A DNA stretch of 64,000 nucleotides from Parvularcula oceani. GTDB taxonomy: Bacteria; Pseudomonadota; Alphaproteobacteria; Caulobacterales; Parvularculaceae. The notes below the pieces were generated by a model. The model was not told the DNA's origin. It made no database searches and saw only the letters and a program-made list of their open reading frames with translations. Shown here one piece after another: positions 62,821 through 64,000 of the stretch (position 1 is the first letter of the stretch; each line of letters starts with the position of its first letter). A program made the translations under genes and the position numbers. The DNA is taken from assembly GCF_000733125.1 (NCBI RefSeq), contig NZ_JPHU01000009.1:1-64000 (forward strand), written 5' to 3'.

Positions 62821-64000
62821 GCCCGCCGCCAGGTCGCGCCCTCCGGCCCGTCCTCGATGACGATGCCTTCGGCGGCGAGGCTGTCGCGGATCTCGTCTGC
62901 CCGGGCGAAGTCGCGGGATTTGCGCGCCTCTGCCCGCTCTTTCAGCAGCGCGTCGATGCGGGCGTCGTCGCCGCCTTCGCCCTTGAACCAGGCGCCGGCC
63001 TCCATGCCGAAGAAGCCCATCAGGCGGCCGCCGGAGAGAAGGCCCGCCGCAGCCTCCGCATCGCCCTGCCCCGCCTTCTCGCGCAGCTCGTGCAGAGCGG
63101 CGAGCGCGGCGGGGGTGTTGAGGTCGTCGCGCAGGGCGTCGAGCACGGTTTCCGGCACGGCAGCGCCTTCGGCTGCGCCGTCCACCGCGCGGTAGAAGCG
63201 GTCGAGCTGGGTCCGCGCGCTGGTCAGAAGCTCTTCTGACCATTCGAGCGGCTGGCGGTATTGCGCGGAGAGGAGCGCGAAGCGGATTACCTCGCCGGGC
63301 CAGCTCTCCAGCAGCTCGCGCGGGGTGATGATGTTGCCGAGGCTCTTGGACATCTTGCCCTCGCCGAGGCGCAGCATGCCGTTATGGAGCCACACCCGCG
63401 CCAGCGGCACGCTGCTGAGATCCGCCGAGCAGCAGCTCTGCGCGATCTCGTTCTCGTGGTGGGGAAAGCGCAGATCCTGCCCGCCCATGTGAAGGTCGAT
63501 GGGCGCGCCGAGGACGGCGGCGATCATGGCCGAGCATTCGAGATGCCAGCCGGGCCGCCCGCGCGAGGCGCCCCAGTCCTCGGGCGCGTCCCAGCCGGGC
63601 TCGTCGTCTGCGCTCGGCTTCCACAGAACGAAGTCGGCCGGGTCGCGCTTATAGGGCGCGACTTCGACACGCGCGCCCGCCTCGATGGCGTCGCGGTCGA
63701 GCTTCGAGAGGCGTCCGTAATCGGGGAAGGAGCCGACATCGAAGAGGACGTGGCCCTCCGCCGCATAGGCGTGGCCGCGCGAGAGGAGCGTGCCGATCAG
63801 GGCCTGCATCTCCTCGATATGGCCCGTGGCGCGGGGCTCGATATCCGGGGGCAGGCAGCCGAGCGCGGCCATGTCGGCGTGATAGGCTCCGGTCGCCTCG
63901 TCCGTGACCACGCCGATCCCGACGCCGCGCGCCTTGGCGGCGGCCATGATCTTGTCGTCGATATCCGTGAGATTGCGGGCGTAGAGCACCGAATCGGCGC
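62817..64000 (-). CDS. cysS: Cysteinyl-tRNA synthetase, N-terminus cut by the window edge
   Basis: The frame is open to the right edge and continues beyond it. Visible parts include VLYARNLTDIDDKIMAAA, WHLECSAMIAAVLGAPIDLHMGGQDLRFPHHENEIAQS (zinc and substrate region), the KMSKS loop in GEGKMSKSLGNIITPRELL and the anticodon-binding C-terminal domain. The Cys-binding HIGH region and about 80 N-terminal residues lie outside. It charges tRNA-Cys. The stop overlaps the tilS start by 4 bp, joining two tRNA-function genes. Confidence 0.95.
   Translation of the reverse strand, partial: ADSVLYARNLTDIDDKIMAAAKARGVGIGVVTDEATGAYHADMAALGCLPPDIEPRATGHIEEMQALIGTLLSRGHAYAAEGHVLFDVGSFPDYGRLSKLDRDAIEAGARVEVAPYKRDPADFVLWKPSADDEPGWDAPEDWGASRGRPGWHLECSAMIAAVLGAPIDLHMGGQDLRFPHHENEIAQSCCSADLSSVPLARVWLHNGMLRLGEGKMSKSLGNIITPRELLESWPGEVIRFALLSAQYRQPLEWSEELLTSARTQLDRFYRAVDGAAEGAAVPETVLDALRDDLNTPAALAALHELREKAGQGDAEAAAGLLSGGRLMGFFGMEAGAWFKGEGGDDARIDALLKERAEARKSRDFARADEIRDSLAAEGIVIEDGPEGATWRRA

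Overview
The window looks like chromosomal DNA of a GC-rich alphaproteobacterium. Evidence is the gene order rpoZ-rsh-pyrE-pdxJ-acpS-lepB-rnc-era, the dusB-ntrY-ntrX group, the rlpA-dac-tmk-holB-tatD run, the nuoABCD block and a CtrA-type TTAA-N7-TTAA box upstream of rlpA. I would guess a stalked or budding lineage (Parvularculales, Maricaulales or Caulobacterales), but no rRNA or tRNA gene is present to settle it.

Left third, accessory DNA (1-22,022). First comes a MerR-controlled metal-efflux locus: a partial adaptor lipoprotein, a CzcC/TolC-type outer-membrane protein, a His-rich small exported protein, merR, and a divergent CDF transporter. Two promoters with matching 19-bp-spaced operators flank merR. 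Next is an IS3-family element whose orfB carries an in-frame 24-bp palindromic insertion containing a stop codon. It is followed by a DUF5131/Gp37-Gp68 'three-Cys' protein translationally coupled to its TcmP partner, a divergent HTH/PIN toxin-antitoxin pair, an ISNCY-type insertion sequence, and a RES/Xre toxin-antitoxin pair with three operator copies at its promoter. Then comes a PaoABC-like molybdenum aldehyde oxidoreductase operon beside a Tat-exported aldo/keto reductase. The last accessory block pairs a TpsB-like outer-membrane transporter with a FecR-domain protein carrying about 28 YadA-head-like heptads and a CHASE2 sensor histidine kinase. I consider this block and the TcmP/DUF5131 island the best candidates for poorly described biology.

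Right two thirds, core DNA (about 22,000-64,000). Genes are packed, with many ATGA/GTGA stop-start overlaps. The minus-strand run from nuoA to an MBL hydrolase holds NADH dehydrogenase subunits A-D (with four non-nuo genes interspersed), rlpA, a D,D-carboxypeptidase, tmk, holB and tatD. Further right are accA, xerD, an exported protein of unknown function, ntrX/ntrY/dusB without ntrBC, small membrane and regulatory genes, recO, and the era-to-rpoZ operon (RNA processing, secretion, CoA transfer, pyridoxine, pyrimidine and (p)ppGpp). These are followed by folK, a NYN-domain protein and a uracil-DNA glycosylase. A 755-bp non-coding stretch full of repeats (54,219-54,973) separates the glycosylase from thiD. 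The window ends with thiD, glmM, folP, ftsH (with a clear terminator), tilS and a partial cysS.
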